From NCBI GenBank assembly GCA_020740775.1, contig JAHEWK010000004.1:2914001-2978000 (forward strand): DNA of 64,000 nucleotides, in the 5' to 3' direction. The translations under genes were made by a program, and so were the position numbers. Source of the DNA: Ilyonectria destructans. Its lineage: Eukaryota; Ascomycota; Sordariomycetes; Hypocreales; Nectriaceae. The notes under the pieces were generated by a model. It was not told where the DNA came from and searched no databases. It saw nothing but the letters and a program-made list of their open reading frames with translations. Numbering within the stretch: the stretch's first letter is position 1; the number at the start of each line of letters is the position of its first letter. Shown here one piece after another: positions 34,601 through 46,164 of the stretch.

Positions 34601-36140
34601 GACGGGTGCATTCATGGCACATATGAACTCCTGATTCAACTCGTTCTACAGTAGCCCTTGCATGCGCCTCGATTCCAGGAAGCTGTGGATCGATGTGGGC
34701 CGACAACTTAAACGAAAGTTTACCCGCAAACTGGCCAAAAGACGCGACTTGGCCGACCAACTTTCCATTCTCCAAAGAGCTTGGGGGTTGCCAACACGAC
34801 AGGATACCATTCAACCCGCTACGTTGAGTCAACAGAAGGACATGCGGAACCATGCTTACGCGGAGGAACAAAATGCCCTTGAGATTTACTCACAACAAGT
34901 CAACCTTAGATGCCTCCCTATCATTCCCAGCTATGATGAACAGCGCATTCGCTCGCTTGGAACAAGCCCGATAGGGGATGGGGGAGAAAGGCTTCAGCAA
35001 CTATCTCCGAGTTTTTGCAACGGTACATATATATCGAGGGCTATACGTGCTAGCCGGCTAAGATGCAACCTTGATCAAAAAGCAGATCACTTCGTCTTCA
35101 CCATCTGGGTCCATCACGCGCAATGCCGAAGAATACGTGGATGATATACGTCTGTTCTCTGGTTTGACGATTTATTTAGGAAGATGCGGACAGGCGAACC
35201 AAGATGCTTTGGGGCGGCGAGCGAGCCGCGGGCTCCTATCGCCATACATTCCTCGCCAATGACATGGGGACGGGAAAGACAAAGACTTATCTGTCATCCA
35301 TTGTGATGTATCAGCGATCTCTTCAGCGACGACACGATGCAAGTGAAGTTGGTATCGAATTCAGACCTACCCTGGTCCTAACACCAGTCAATTCGATTCT
35401 TCAAACATACCGAGAGGCGAGAGAACCGTTTCCTGACTTAGAGGTTGTTGTGTATTATGGTACGAAGTCGAGCTTCTATCCGGGCGCCACCGTTCTCCGG
35501 AACCGGAATTTCGACAGATACCTGAAGAGGGCTTCGAAGCCAGAGGCGACATTTTTGTTTGACGTTGAACAAAACTACACAATGGCGTTTTACACTCCCC
35601 TCTGATCTCTCAGCCCGACGACTGGTCGCCGGACTACTGAGACGCTATCTGAGGAAGCACCAATCGAGGGGCTCGTCGTCTTCATGGTTCTTCTGGGCAT
35701 CTTGATCTTCGTAGTCGCATTGATATTCAGCGACTACGTCGGCAGCTGCAGAAACTGCTGCGGAAAGCGGACGTCGCCAAAGACGGAATCGACGCTGCGG
35801 AGAGAGGCAAGTGGGAGATGTTGGAGACGTAGGGGCAGATCATGCTATGCCACGTTGGAGAGGTGCAAAGTCTCTATCGTATTCCGTCGTAGAGAAGTTG
35901 TCCCCGTTGTGGTTTCTGGTGCGGAGCCGGCCCCATGGTCCAACTTCCTCTGCAGAAAACGAAAAATCGTTGACCCCCCAGTGGCTCGTGGTGAAGAGGA
36001 GTTGCGAAGAGGCCCAGTGGCAGAAGACTACCTCGCAAATGAAGGTACTCTGAGGCAAAGAGCTTCCTTCAAGTAGCGAGCTACAGGGGCTCATCTCGGC
36101 GATTCGGGGATCTGCCAACTACAGGTCTACCATTCGACAC
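34601..36140 (+). pseudogene. relic of a SNF2-type ATPase gene
   Basis: Disrupted plus-strand coding sequence. A frame at 35204-35605 contains a helicase motif I region, HTFLANDMGTGKTKTYLSS (Walker A GTGKT), followed by RPTLVLTPVNSI (motif Ia-like) and LEVVVYYGTKSSF, the pattern of SNF2 helicase N-lobes. The frame ends at 35605. Farther down, another frame reads QLQKLLRKADVAKDGIDAAE and is broken by TAG at 35830-35832 and TAG at 35890-35892. Homology-like sequence then shifts frame to VPVVVSGAEPAPWSNFLC. The upstream piece (34662-35144) may be its N-terminal part. No DExH box in frame was found. Multiple stops and frame changes show decay. Confidence 0.6.
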
Positions 36141-39100
36141 ATGACCTACCTTTGCAACGACTCGACTCAAACCCGCTAAGTTCTGCACTTTCACGAAGGG
36201 CGATCTACTCATCCTGCCCAAAAGCCACAAAACGCAACCCTAAACAAAAGCGGCCTATCGTGGCGTGGACAGGTTCCCCCAACATCTCCGCCGCCACGAC
36301 ACATCCCTCCCCAAGAGAACAAGTACCATCAACCGGCCTGTTGAGCACCTGGTTGTTGTCTGCGGTGAGCCTTCGCTTAACCGTAAACCTTCACCTCCAC
36401 AAACACGTCCGTTATCAACACCTGTCTCAACAACTTCAGCTTCTTCTGATCCTTAAACTCATCATCTACACTATCGACTCCAACTTCCCATCTACAGATG
36501 CTACCAAGTATCATCACTCGAGGCTGGGATTGCCTCTCCTCTCTGGGCACATGAGACAGTCAGACAGAACGGCAGACCGGGTTGCTTTTACCACGAATTT
36601 GAGCACCAACTTCTTAACTGCCTACCGGTGTTGATTGGATTCGCCCCTGCACATTGACCGCCACAATTGAACATTTATACGTACCCCGATTCGACCAGCA
36701 TATCTTGGCCTTGTCACAAATATACTCAACCGCCACCGGCCGCTCTACAGGATCAAGCGGCATGGACCTCGTCACTATTGGGCACCAAACGCACAAGCCC
36801 TGGTCCATCGCCGCCTGGGCTACCAATCTGGACAGACGGTATCTTCTCGATCTAAGAGACTTGCTTTGGCCTTGGTGCAGACGAGAACGAAGATAATCCG
36901 ATACTGGACTTCCAAGAGACAGAAGGAAGTCAGAAACATCAAAGACTGCACAATATTTAACTGAGGAAAAGGTCCCGCGAGACAAACGCGGAGCTCAACT
37001 GGCCACGGACTCATATGCCCTCGACAACGCCGCGTCTCGTGCTGCAGCTAGGTTCGCAATTGAGCCACGGGCGAAATATGGGCATGAGTGCCTTCACCTC
37101 CAAGCAGCATCGCACCCGAATATCACAATAGTCGTGGCCTCTGCATATAGTCTAACGTAGACTGGCTTGGTCGGCATTCGGGAATTTGCAAGCTACTTTG
37201 TCAAGCTTGGCGAACTATGGAGGGATATGAACCCAAACATGTTGGCCGTCTGCACCTTGTTCCTGGGCGTCATCTTTTCTCAAGGAAGCAGCGTGGCCTT
37301 TAAATGGGAAACTGTTTTCTTGTCGACCAGAGCCTCTATTCCAGAAGACTCTGATGAACCCGTCGTCGTCTGCCAAGTGTACCCACGGTACATGGGAAAT
37401 TGGACATGAAAGGCAAATCACTCCTGTGACGCCAATGTCGTCTGTCGTCTTTATAGACATCAGGCTGTCGGGGCGATGGCACGTAGTGTTGGAGTCGAGT
37501 CGTGCCATTCGCCCAGGAGAAGGCATTCGTGTCAACTAGATCCCGAAGATGCCGCATCAGATCCCAGCGCCTCCAGTATCGACACCAACAAGCTCGCTCA
37601 AGTCACACTGGCTCAGATAGACAGACGAGAACCCTGCAAGCCGACTCGAGGAACGTTAGCAGCTTCGAAGTCAGTTCTCCATATCCATGGGCAGTCGAGG
37701 CAATCTATATGGCGCTGAAGCGGGACCAATTTCGAAAATGGCCGCGACCCGTGGAGTTGGAGGGGTTAATGTGCCACTGGCTGAAGAAGTGGACGAGATG
37801 GATAGCCTTCTCAGAGAAGCGACGCCAACTGGGAAACATTTGCAAGTGAGGAGTGTTACCCCTGAGGATATAGTTAATGCACTTAAAATTCCAGGTCAGT
37901 CCCCTTCTCCCATGCAGCCCCTCGACATACATTTACCCAAGCTAACTAAATGGTAGATGCAAGCCGAATAACACACTTCCTTACCGGCCCCCCCGCGAAT
38001 CGCATTCTTACTCGATAGGAAAGTGTCTACAGCGGGTGTTGGTTGATGATCAGTCCACCGGCTTATTTCGCTTTGCCTGATCACCCCAAACAACATGGTT
38101 GAACTTTGGCATTCTCACCGCCGATCGTTTCAAGTAGGCAGCCAAAGCGAACGTCCACTCTGTTGGCAAGGGCAAGATTTCACACGAAGCCTGGGGGCTG
38201 GATTAATTCTCTCTTCGCCATTACCTCCAGAAGTCGACAAGACGCGCGTGAAGCCAGCCCAAGACTGATACAGCTCGACCTACAAGGGCCACGGCAGTCG
38301 TCGTTTCAAAAAGGTCGCGAGGTTGCCCTAGATCAACGCCATGTGCGCCTTAAGAGCCTACATCCCACAATGTCAATGTGGTAGTTGCACAAGCCGCTCC
38401 AGCCGCTCCCGTCGAGAAGCTGAGAGCAACGGAACATCTTCCACAGACCCAATGGTGGTGCTACTGGAAGCGCTGATCTCTTGAGCGTGCCGTTGTGCGC
38501 TGTAGGTGGAGGTGGACTAGACGCCGAGCGTAGATCGAACCGACTTGGTTCCCCCAGCACGGCCAGGGAGGCGAGAAGACGGTTGAGACTCTCTATTGAT
38601 CAAGCGCAAAGGTTCACAACACCAATGTCGAAGTCAATCTCAACTTGAGCAGTCACTTGATCATTCTTTCCATGCATTTTTCCGGGAGAGGCCGGACTTG
38701 GAGGAGAATATATGTTTGACGGAAATTACCTCTGTCTCGCAGTCTTTCACGCTGGTCTGTGATACCGACAGGTGTTTACGGCTCTCGTTTAACAACACAA
38801 GACACGGCGACCGCCCAGACTGACACGTTCTTGTGCCCTATTTGGACGGAGTGAGCTGAATCGGCACATTCTGTTACACTTCCATCAAGTCTTTCTTGAG
38901 TACTTCTGGGATTCGTCGCCTCTAAGTACAAAAGACGGAATGATTTGTCGACGAAATGGCTTGGTTTCATTGACAACCTTAAAAAGCATTAGGATGGAGC
39001 AAAGACGGACGAAGCCCGGACGCAGGCACTGTTGAAGTCGGCGTATGCGACAACACAACAAGAAACCCCGAAGAGGGAACGAGAAAACCGACAACTCGCA

Positions 39101-40607
39101 GCTAGGCTCTTTAAGCAGACAAGGATGATCCAGGGCCTTGCTGAAACCTACAATCACCGCCAAACACCCTGAAGTCCCATCCTCGTCGCATCTACGTATG
39201 CCCTCATGGTCACATCTACTTATCCACTGGCGGGCGCGAACCCCTAGGATGGCTTGCCTATAATGATTCATGGACTACAATGGCTCATTTTGAGGTTCAC
39301 ATCCCTGCACGGCCTCAGGCCAGCAGCATGCCACAGATTCCGGCAATACCTTTACGACGACTCACACCCCATGTGGACAGACCTTCAAGACTATCTCGAA
39401 CTACTCTCAACTGGAGGGCCTCTGGTCCTTCCTCAGGCAGTACGGTACGACGATAGAGACGAGCTGGAATCATGGGCCAACGCGAAGCGCAATTTGGCTC
39501 ACCTTGCAACCCTCCATGAGTGGTATAGGGCCCCTCTTTATGCAAGCCTAGCAAGAATTGGGCACTTTCATCACCCAGTAGCTGGCTACCGTGTTAGGCT
39601 CGGCGAAGATATCAAGGTTCAGAACTAGCAGTCCTGGGCTGCAATATTGATCAACCGCCCTAGAGAGGGAAAGGCCCTACCTACCTACGACCCAGATACC
39701 AAGATTCCAACTCACAGCACCTGAAGCCCCGGTTGCATTTGTGGAAGATTCGGCGTTGCAGTTCGACATCCATATCCCGATACACAAGGTTTTCTATATA
39801 TAACATCCGTCACGCATCAGATCCATCATTGTCTTACGCTTTGAAGAACGACTTCACACCATTCCAATCAGCAGATCGATATAATTGCCGAAAATGCCAC
39901 GAAGCGAAACTCAAGCTGGAATACGTTCGGTTACTTGTGAGAGGTCGCAGAAATCACCATCTTCATCCCCAACTTCTAGAAGAACGGATGCACCATTACA
40001 TTCAAGCCAACACTTCCTAGCTCTACAATATAAGCGAGCAAGAAAAGCTGAAGGGAAGCTAAAGAATTGCGAAGAAGCACCGGGATGATTTTATGACCCA
40101 GGCGCAGGAAGGAAGCCCGACCGGTAGGCGGGACCGACAACTGCAGAGGAATAACGATAAACTCTGGGCTTCGAACCGCAGTTGTATGCACAGTTTCAGG
40201 TTAACGGGTTCTCGTCGACTGGCTCGATGGCCGGCTCCCGTCAAGAGGCGGCAGGCAAGCCACTTGAACGAGCCCACGAGGATCCATGGCCGACAGAGCT
40301 CATACTGGGAGCTCGTTCGGACGAGCTCCAAGCTCACGGACCAAACAAGTACTCGCTGCGGAGGGTGGTGAAGGGGATATACACGCTCAGTATGCACAAT
40401 CATTCAACGCCGCGATGCTCTGATTGAGCGCATGTGGGCTGGGCGAAGTCAAAGTATACATGGAAGTTCCAGGCAACTGGCCCCATGTGATTTTATTGAC
40501 GAGAGGCTATAAACGCCGCAGGAGGGACTCGCATCAAGAAGAGTTGCTATTTTCTGGCCTGGAGATGGACATATTTCCAATTGGTCCATTATTGAACCGG
40601 AAAACAT
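36141..40607. other. degenerate sequence, no intact gene
   Basis: Short frames in changing phases, none joined convincingly by splice sites. The best preserved is plus strand 39254-39628, reading YDDSHPMWTDLQDYLELLS and ANAKRNLAHLATLHEWYRA, which looks like true protein sequence but of no family I know. A second fragment at 39733-40020 contains CRKCHEAKLKLEYVRLLV. These are probably remnants of one or more large genes. No terminal repeats or integrase/transposase motifs were seen. Confidence 0.4.
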
Positions 40608-40793
40608 CGTCAACGCATTTGATGTGTACTATCGTAAACGCATTCAATGTGTACTCTCGTCAATGCGTTCGATGTATACTATAGTCAATACTTTCGGTTC
40701 ATCATTGAACTGGAGACTATTGTCAACGCATTTGGCGGAGACCATTGTGGACGCCTTTGACGGGGACCAGAGTGAAGGCGTTCGATGTATACC
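40608..40793 (+). repeat. degenerate 25-bp tandem repeat
   Basis: The unit is close to CGTCAACGCATTTGATGTGT plus ACTAT (25 bp). Three copies are adjacent at 40608-40682. A diverged stretch follows, and then three further copies (such as TGTCAACGCATTTGGCGGAG plus ACCAT) run to about 40793. It lies 370 bp before the NLR gene. Confidence 0.7.
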
Positions 40794-41166
40794 AACTTCT
40801 GGCTCGGGGATGTTACAGGCAGCCTCTGAGAGGATATCCAACAGGGTGAAGTTAATAAGAGCCCGGCAAGGTCTAAGGGGAATGGAAATTAGCTTAGTAG
40901 CCACGAAAAGAAACCCTATCACTTAGTGTCTACCTTTTTAAACCCCAACACTTTGTAGTTGCTTCCAGCTCGACGCTGTGCTAATTCTGCGGCGTACTGA
41001 TGGTGCTTTGGTGACAGCCTTAAGGGTGCTGCTGACCCGGCAAAATATTGATGCGTGCTAATTATAGCTATTCCCCCCAGCCTGATGCCAGAGCCTGACG
41101 AGAGCCTGACCAGAATACCTGAGACATCATCATCAAAGTCCATCTGCTTTTCGTGCGTCTAGCATA

Positions 41167-43620
41167 ATGGATCAGCCAGGGCTTCTTCGACGCGAAGTGG
41201 CTGATAGCCAGTTCCGGGACAACACCATCATCCTCCAGGGAGATGTCCACGGCAATATCCACTTGCCCCATCAACCATCCACTGCATCATCCGCCCGACC
41301 GGCTGTGCGTGTGATCCCCTACCCCCGCAACGAAGATGTAGTTCCTCGCCTAGACCTCATCAATCGGCTAGACACGCTATTGCCCCAGACTTCGAAACAT
41401 TGCAGTGCTGCGCTGTGGGGCCTTGGCGGATCCGGGTATGTTCTCACTCTTCACGTCGGCTTAAGTTGGGCATCTACTAAAAGGCCCAGGAAAACACAGA
41501 TTGCCCTTGATTACGCGTACCGGCGGTGCGATGACGAAAGCTGCTCTGTCTACTGGGTGCATGCCGACAGCGAGGCAACATTCGAATACGACTATCGAGC
41601 GATCGCAAAGGAACTTGACATCGACCAAACCCTAAAAGGCGAAGACTTACTCGCTACGGTGCGCAGCCGCATCGAGGCGCAGCCGAAATGGGTCCTCATC
41701 CTCGACAACGCCGACGATTTGACACTCTTCGGTATCGGACCGACGGCGGAACAGAAGACGAACCTATACAAATACATTCCCAGTGGAACAGTTTTGTGGA
41801 CAAGCCGTGACGAACGAGTCGTGGGGACGTTGGTTAGCCCACGGCGGGGTATCAACGTAGCCCGCATGACATCAAACGAAGCAGAAAACCTCCTCGCAAT
41901 GACACGGGATGAAGCGATCAGCGAGGGCGATATGGAGACTGCTCTGTTGAAAGAACTCCAATGGCTTCCACTGGCCATCTCACAGGCCGGCGCTTACATG
42001 CGAAGGACATCGACCACAGCCAAAGAGTACTTGCACCTCCTGGCACAGGACAAGCAACGATGGGACGTTCTAAAGACAACCGAATTTGACCGACATAGAA
42101 GGCCGGATGTGCCCAACAGCGTCCTGGAGACTTGGAGCATCTCAATCAACCGAATCCAACAGGAGAGCGAGATGGCGTATAGGATTCTCCACGTCATTGC
42201 ATATCTCGACAACCAAAATATCCCACATGAGGTAATGGAAGCCGCCATTAAGTATGATGATGGGGACAGCGATGGCGATGAAGATGACGTTCATGGAGGT
42301 GCATCACTAGATGTGACAGACGAAGATTACGAGACCCTTGTTCAACAGCCGATTGAGCTGGAGGTTATCCAAGCCATCACACGGTTGAAAGAGTACTCTT
42401 TTATTCGAATGCGTCGAATGAACGATGGCAACCGAAGCTACGAGATGCATAAGCTCGTACAGGAGGCTACAAGATACGGTCTGACTGTGAGGAAACCGAC
42501 CGAGACAGGCGAGGAGAACATGCCGGGTATATGTTGTTCAAGGGAACAGAACGACAATTACTTCTCAAGAATGGCTATACAAATTGTGGCGACTCTTTTC
42601 CCTATACCTGAACCAGAAACATGGCTACTGTGCGAGAAGTATATCGCCCATGCTATACAAGTGGCAGAGTGGGCAGAGATTTGCAAAGAGCAAATTAAGG
42701 TATCCGAGCTACTTAGCTGGGTATCTAATTTCCTTCATGCTCGAGGACGGTGGAGAGAGAGAGAGAGAATAGACGAATGGGCTCTGCGCCTTCGCCGAGA
42801 GGTGCTTGAAGAGAAGCATCCGGACACGATTGACAGTATGGCACGCCTTGCTGTAACATATCATGAGCAGGGCCGCTATACTGAGGCTATGGACATCCAT
42901 ACTAATGTGTTAGAAATAAGGCGAGAAGTCCTTGGAGATGAAGACCCAGCCACTATCTGGAGTATGAGGGAAGTTGCATTAATGCATAAGATGCTGGGTC
43001 GATATAATGAGGCCGAGTTGATGAATCTTAAAGTACTAGATCTTCGGCGGATCGTGCTTGGAGAGAGGCATCCGGATACGATGATAACCATGGCAGACCT
43101 TGCAACAACATACTATGCACAGGGCTGGTATAATAAGGCTGAGCCTATATATCTTCAAGTATTAGATCTTCGACGGGTAGTGCTTGGAGAGAGGCATCCA
43201 GATACGATGACGACCATGGCGGGCCTCGCAGCAACATATCACGCACAGGGCCGCCATGTTGAAGCTGAGGAGATCTTGATCAAGGTGTTAGATCTTCAGA
43301 GGGAGGTGCTTGGAGAGAGGCATCCGGATACAACAATGACTATAGCAAGCCTTGCAGCGACGTACCATCGACAGGGCCGCTATGCCGAAGCTGAGGAGCT
43401 CTTGGCCAAGGTGTTAGATTTTCGGCGGGAGGTGCTTGGAGATAACCACCCCCATACCCTTCAAGCTATGGGCGAGCTGGCTATTACTTGGAACCGCCGT
43501 GGCCACCGCCATAAAGCACTTCCCCTCTTGCAACAATGTTGGCAATCACAATGTTCCATTCTAGGACCAGATCACCCTTCGACGAAACAGTCTGCACGAA
43601 AATTAGAGTTATGGAATTGA
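41167..43620 (+). CDS. NLR-type protein: NB-ARC NTPase with TPR repeats
   Basis: Fungal NOD-like receptor of the STAND class; such proteins sense non-self and trigger cell death or incompatibility. Exons are 41167-41435 and 41490-43620, giving 799 residues. Splicing forms the P-loop GLGGSGKTQ (85-93). Walker B is KWVLILDNADD, and the GxP motif region is QWLPLAISQAGAYM. From about residue 525, six 42-residue kinesin-light-chain-type TPRs follow (pattern REVLGERHPDT...LA.TYH.QGR..EAE.L..KVLD.R). The N-terminus is only about 60 residues, with no effector domain, but it has a short segment FRDNTIILQGDVHGNIHL (16-33). The 54-bp intron is in frame and stop-free, so an unspliced transcript would still be translated, with 18 residues inserted in the P-loop. 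It sits between decayed DNA and a repeat-flanked C2H2 gene. Confidence 0.9.
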   Translation: MDQPGLLRREVADSQFRDNTIILQGDVHGNIHLPHQPSTASSARPAVRVIPYPRNEDVVPRLDLINRLDTLLPQTSKHCSAALWGLGGSGYVLTLHVGLSWASTKRPRKTQIALDYAYRRCDDESCSVYWVHADSEATFEYDYRAIAKELDIDQTLKGEDLLATVRSRIEAQPKWVLILDNADDLTLFGIGPTAEQKTNLYKYIPSGTVLWTSRDERVVGTLVSPRRGINVARMTSNEAENLLAMTRDEAISEGDMETALLKELQWLPLAISQAGAYMRRTSTTAKEYLHLLAQDKQRWDVLKTTEFDRHRRPDVPNSVLETWSISINRIQQESEMAYRILHVIAYLDNQNIPHEVMEAAIKYDDGDSDGDEDDVHGGASLDVTDEDYETLVQQPIELEVIQAITRLKEYSFIRMRRMNDGNRSYEMHKLVQEATRYGLTVRKPTETGEENMPGICCSREQNDNYFSRMAIQIVATLFPIPEPETWLLCEKYIAHAIQVAEWAEICKEQIKVSELLSWVSNFLHARGRWRERERIDEWALRLRREVLEEKHPDTIDSMARLAVTYHEQGRYTEAMDIHTNVLEIRREVLGDEDPATIWSMREVALMHKMLGRYNEAELMNLKVLDLRRIVLGERHPDTMITMADLATTYYAQGWYNKAEPIYLQVLDLRRVVLGERHPDTMTTMAGLAATYHAQGRHVEAEEILIKVLDLQREVLGERHPDTTMTIASLAATYHRQGRYAEAEELLAKVLDFRREVLGDNHPHTLQAMGELAITWNRRGHRHKALPLLQQCWQSQCSILGPDHPSTKQSARKLELWN

Positions 43621-44566
43621 CGCAGGACCTCATTGAAGCAAGTTATAGATAGCGTAGTAGGGCAGAAGGCCAATGATTGTGGTGGTAATTGCACGTTTCT
43701 TCCTCTTCTTTCAACGTGAATCACAGGTTGATACATGTACTCCTTGAGCTAGAGCATCATATAATACTGCGGTGATCCTACTTTACTGTAGCCACCATGC
43801 AACAAACGCAATTTTGACTGCAATATGTATGTCGAACAAGGAGCCGTCCAAATTGTGACTTGTTCACCCCCTGTGATGGATTTCGCTGCGTTTCAGCGAG
43901 AAGTGGGGTGCTGGATATAGCGTGGGCTGCCAACACCCCATCAGCAAGCCGTATATACTATGAGGCGCGTTGGCAGTCATCACCCCCACCGCTAGATCAT
44001 AAGTTCATCCCAAGAAATATTAGAGTAGAAAAGCGTTGCTGAACTTGGCGGGATCCGACATGGAGCAAAGACAAGAGCTGTGAGGGGTTCCCGAAAGACT
44101 CATCCGGGAATAATGAAACCCACATCTGACCTATCTCGTGGATCCTCGGTCCAATTAGTGACTCACCGGCTAAGAATACAACGTCAAGACAGGATTCTCC
44201 GCGGATAGTTTTTACACGCATTCACGAATTACGTTCCTTTTTTACAGTCGCAGCAGCATGCTGGTGTGACTCGGGTTAACAAGGACGGCCCACTAAGTTA
44301 CAGGGTAGAAATTGGGACACGAGCGATGCCCCACCATGTTAGCCAATTAGAGGTCGCCGATTTTCAGCCCCCAGCCATCACCGAAGTCATTCGGCGTACT
44401 CCTTCGGGTGCTGTGGACCGATTGAATCTTAGCATCGTCAGCGGCTGATAAGATCAAATCGATCAAACAACAAATAGCGACTGGGTCCCAGGCATCGTCT
44501 TGGCGTCCTCATCTTACACCACATCATTCATCAGCCAATCGCATCGCAGACCAACTCAGCACCACC
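43621..44566. other. gap between NLR and dienelactone hydrolase genes
   Basis: No gene recognised. Confidence 0.45.
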
Positions 44567-45449
44567 ATGTCTTGTCCCGCTTGTTTTCAGGGCAGCGTCC
44601 ACGAGGGACAGCCGCGGGGAAAAGACATCAAGATTCATGGCCTGGACGCCTACGTTACCGAGCCGATCGACGGCAGACAGGCCAAGGCCATCATCGTCAT
44701 GATCCCAGACGTTTTTGGCTGGGAATTCGTCAATTCTCGGCTCCTTGCTGATACGTACGCCGACAAAGGCGACTACAAGGTCTATCTTCCGGACTTTATG
44801 AGCGGCCACTCCGCACCGATCTGGATGCTCGAGAGACTTGTTGCCGCCAACGAGACGGGAAACTATCTGATGAAGGCGTGAGGCGCTACTTTGCCAAGAC
44901 GACAAGTTGGTTTACTAAACAATTGCTAGATACCATATGGTCTGTGTCATCTGCGGGTTCGTTCCCTTTATGATGCGCAATAACATCGGCAAATCGTTCC
45001 CAGTCGTCAAAGGCTTCTTCGAGCAGCTTCGCAAGGAGGAGGGCGCCACGCTCCCCATCGGAGCCGCCGGGTTTTGCTGGGGGGGCAAGCATGTCATCCT
45101 CCTGGCCCAGGGCGCCGAAATCGACGGCAAGCCGCTCATTGATGCAGGGTTTACGGGTCATCCCAGCTTCCTGGATCTCCCGGGCGACATTGAGAAGGTT
45201 ACTATCCCCGTCTCTATTGCCGTCGGCGACAAGGACAACCAGATCAAGGCGGAACACTTGCCCAAGATCAAGGAGCTCCTCGAAGGGAAGCCCGAGGGTG
45301 CTAAGGGCGCTATCTGCGTCTACGAGGATGCTACTCACGGATTCGCGCTCCGTGCCGCTTTGGACATGGAGGACCTCGCCAAAAAGGCCGCTGAGGCTGA
45401 GGACCAGTGCATTTCGTGGTTCAACACCCGCTTCAACCTCGGTTCATGA
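44567..45449 (+). CDS. dienelactone hydrolase family protein
   Basis: Alpha/beta-hydrolase of the dienelactone hydrolase family. The founding members open dienelactones in chlorocatechol degradation, but the fungal members are mostly of unknown substrate. Exon 1 is 44567-44877 and exon 2 is 44930-45449, with a 52-bp intron (donor GTGAGG, acceptor GCTAG), giving 276 residues. The nucleophile is Cys in AAGFCWGGKH (DLH proteins use Cys instead of Ser). The acid is in VAVGDKDNQ/IAVGDKDN and the His is in EDATHGFALR. The N-terminus MSCPACFQGSVHEGQPRG is the common start of the fungal group. Cytosolic; no signal peptide. I see nothing linking it to the NLR beside it. Confidence 0.92.
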
Positions 45450-46164
45450 CAAGTATTCTCTCCATTGGGGATGGAGCAAACCGAAATGGTGCGGCCCGGC
45501 GCAGATATCCGTGGCTTGGTTAAATGTCGTTTGGTCAGGCGCAATGACTTGTACATGCAGCGTTCTTTATGGTCATCTTCAGTCATTTCTTGTTTAACAG
45601 TAATACCACCAGAGGATATATGTTGGGCACATTGGATGAGGTTGTAGGGTGTTATGTGAATGGCTCGGTATTTCCCCCATGGCCAAAAGAAAATTAAGGG
45701 GGAAAAAAAGTAGCATTAGCCCTTGTGCTGGCTGCCAAAGGCTGCAGATAGAATCAGGTGGATGCTCGGCGAAAGAATGCTAAGGGAATGTCGGCTATCG
45801 ATATCACTGCCGCCCACGGGCCACAAAGATCGAACGATACTGGCCATTTGCAAGTAGAGCCAGGAATGGCTTGCTTGTGTTAATTGTCAAGGACGATGAA
45901 TAGGATATTACTAGGCTCGTGGCGAAGAGTATGACGTTAGTCCCAAAGGTGCTGGTTGATGACGATCTCTCTCCATGTTATTTCTATCAACCACTCTCAG
46001 GTTTTCTGATATCGTGCCATTTTCAACAGAATACCATCAATTGTGTTAAAGATTAACTCAAACCTGATTCATGGTAGAAACCCGGTTTATAGTGGATATT
46101 TACAAGGGCAAGCTGGACCGTACCTCTGATCCTTCCCGGTCTCGCTCCCCGATCAAGGTTCGTC
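45450..46164. other. gap between convergent genes
   Basis: 3' flanks of the hydrolase (+) and of the C2H2 protein (-). No gene recognised. Confidence 0.45.

Noticed and set aside
31350..40900. Transposable element or integrated virus in the gene-poor island
   Set aside because: No terminal repeats, target-site duplications, reverse transcriptase, integrase, transposase or capsid motifs seen. The only recognisable relic is a SNF2-type ATPase.
41436..41489. Taking the NLR as one uninterrupted 817-residue frame
   Set aside because: That frame inserts 18 residues inside the P-loop. Donor GTATGT, branch TACTAA and acceptor CCCAG show an intron.
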